A program made the position numbers and the translations under genes. Below, piece by piece: positions 12,567 through 12,999 of a stretch of DNA of 12,999 nt; the first letter of the stretch is position 1, and each line of letters opens with the position of its first letter. The notes beneath the pieces were generated by a model. That model saw nothing but the letters and a program-made list of their open reading frames with translations. It had not been told where the DNA came from and did no database searches. Origin of the DNA: Actinomycetota bacterium (lineage in GTDB: Bacteria > Actinomycetota > Actinomycetes > S36-B12 > UBA5976); NCBI GenBank assembly GCA_016870945.1, contig VGAH01000020.1, positions 1 to 12,999 of the forward strand, in the 5' to 3' direction.

Positions 12567-12999
12567 ATTCATTTGATTCGACCATTGGTGCGACCAAGGT
12601 CTGATTAGTAACGGTAGGCACAATTGCGGGCAAAGGTTGACTTGGCGCAGTTGCACCTGGTGGGAACTGCAGCCCAGAAGCTGGCAACAATTCACCTTCT
12701 TCTACGCAAGCTAGAACCTCGACGGTGAAGGCCTCATCGTTGGTATTTAACGTAAAACTAGTTTGCAGGTAATCATCACCGTCTGCGGGTAATGGAATCA
12801 ACGCATAAGCAACGTCACCTCGATAAAAGTCTTGTGCTCGCAGGGCACACACCACATCTTGATCGGGTTGTCGACGAACCTCCCAAGTTATGCGCGCTTT
12901 GTCTGGCGAAATGACGTCGAAAGCGAGCAACTTGCCTCGTACCGGTGGGTTGATGAACTGCGCCAAGATCGCGATGAGAGCCGCGCTGGTGCCAACGAT
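12556..12999 (-). CDS. DUF4307 family protein, partial (5' end beyond window)
   Basis: The frame is open to the right edge of the window, so 147 residues plus the stop are seen and the true start lies outside. The TTG at 12966 is an internal codon. The first visible residues (I-V-G-T-S-A-A-L-I-A-I-L-A) are the end of a hydrophobic membrane helix. A compact extracytoplasmic-type domain follows, with V-I-S-P-D-K-A-R-I-T-W-E-V and V-V-C-A-L-R-A-Q-D, the pattern of DUF4307 (N-terminal helix, then beta-rich domain with a V-x-C-x-(V/L)-R-A motif). The C-terminal roughly 40 residues are proline- and threonine-rich and look disordered. In mycobacteria this family sits between greA and mca, and the greA side is confirmed here. 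Function is unknown. Confidence 0.85.
   Translation of the reverse strand: MVGTSAALIAILAQFINPPVRGKLLAFDVISPDKARITWEVRRQPDQDVVCALRAQDFYRGDVAYALIPLPADGDDYLQTSFTLNTNDEAFTVEVLACVEEGELLPASGLQFPPGATAPSQPLPAIVPTVTNQTLVAPMVESNEFAK

Noticed and set aside
1..12999. Mobile elements, CRISPR repeats, prophage or toxin-antitoxin genes
   Set aside because: No transposase, integrase, direct-repeat array or recognisable toxin/antitoxin pair was seen on either strand; gene content and codon use appear uniform.

Overview
The window looks like chromosome from a compact, small-genome actinobacterium (Actinomycetota). Three gene blocks have the actinobacterial order: DUF501 followed by a short Ppx/GppA phosphatase (the eno-ftsB-DUF501-ppx cluster); DUF3145, a family I know only from Actinobacteria; and DUF4307 beside greA, the block that in mycobacteria lies next to mca. 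Base composition is roughly balanced by eye, genes abut or overlap, and there is no intergenic stretch above about 100 bp. Both points fit a streamlined lineage, such as planktonic freshwater actinobacteria, better than a high-GC soil actinomycete. I cannot name the genus from the sequence alone.

Layout, left to right. Positions 1-1985 read rightward: the 3' end of a DUF501 gene, ppx/gppA, a family-5 (UdgB-type) uracil-DNA glycosylase overlapping it, and a short tRNA with a UAA anticodon. At 2020-3476 a leftward lemA-htpX pair (membrane protein quality control) diverges from a rightward BI-1/YccA-like membrane protein (3537-4328), which is followed by an unrecognised 99-residue helical protein (4338-4637). 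A leftward DUF3145 gene (4634-5170) diverges from a SAM-dependent methyltransferase (5271-5987), a type II NADH dehydrogenase (6010-7251) and a zinc-independent medium-chain reductase (7261-8235). A leftward pair, MFS efflux-type transporter then msrA (10178-8232), diverges from a DrrA/DrrB-like ABC exporter (10204-12044). The window ends with leftward DUF4307 (running off the right edge) and greA.

How the parts fit: most is housekeeping plus stress and envelope maintenance. It covers phosphate or alarmone hydrolysis, uracil repair, membrane proteolysis (HtpX/LemA/YccA), respiratory NADH oxidation, methionine sulfoxide repair, two export systems and transcript-cleavage control. I see no mobile element, CRISPR array, phage gene or toxin-antitoxin pair, and no clear new multi-gene system.

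The most interesting signals are in expression architecture. All three convergent gene pairs overlap by exactly four bases through their stop codons. Several starts lack a Shine-Dalgarno (SD) sequence but carry a TANNNT -10-like box exactly six bases upstream, suggesting leaderless mRNAs. An inverted repeat ahead of the DUF3145 gene could sequester its ribosome binding site. A hairpin sits directly after the yccA stop codon, over the next gene's start. The UAA tRNA lacks the long variable arm expected of tRNA-Leu.
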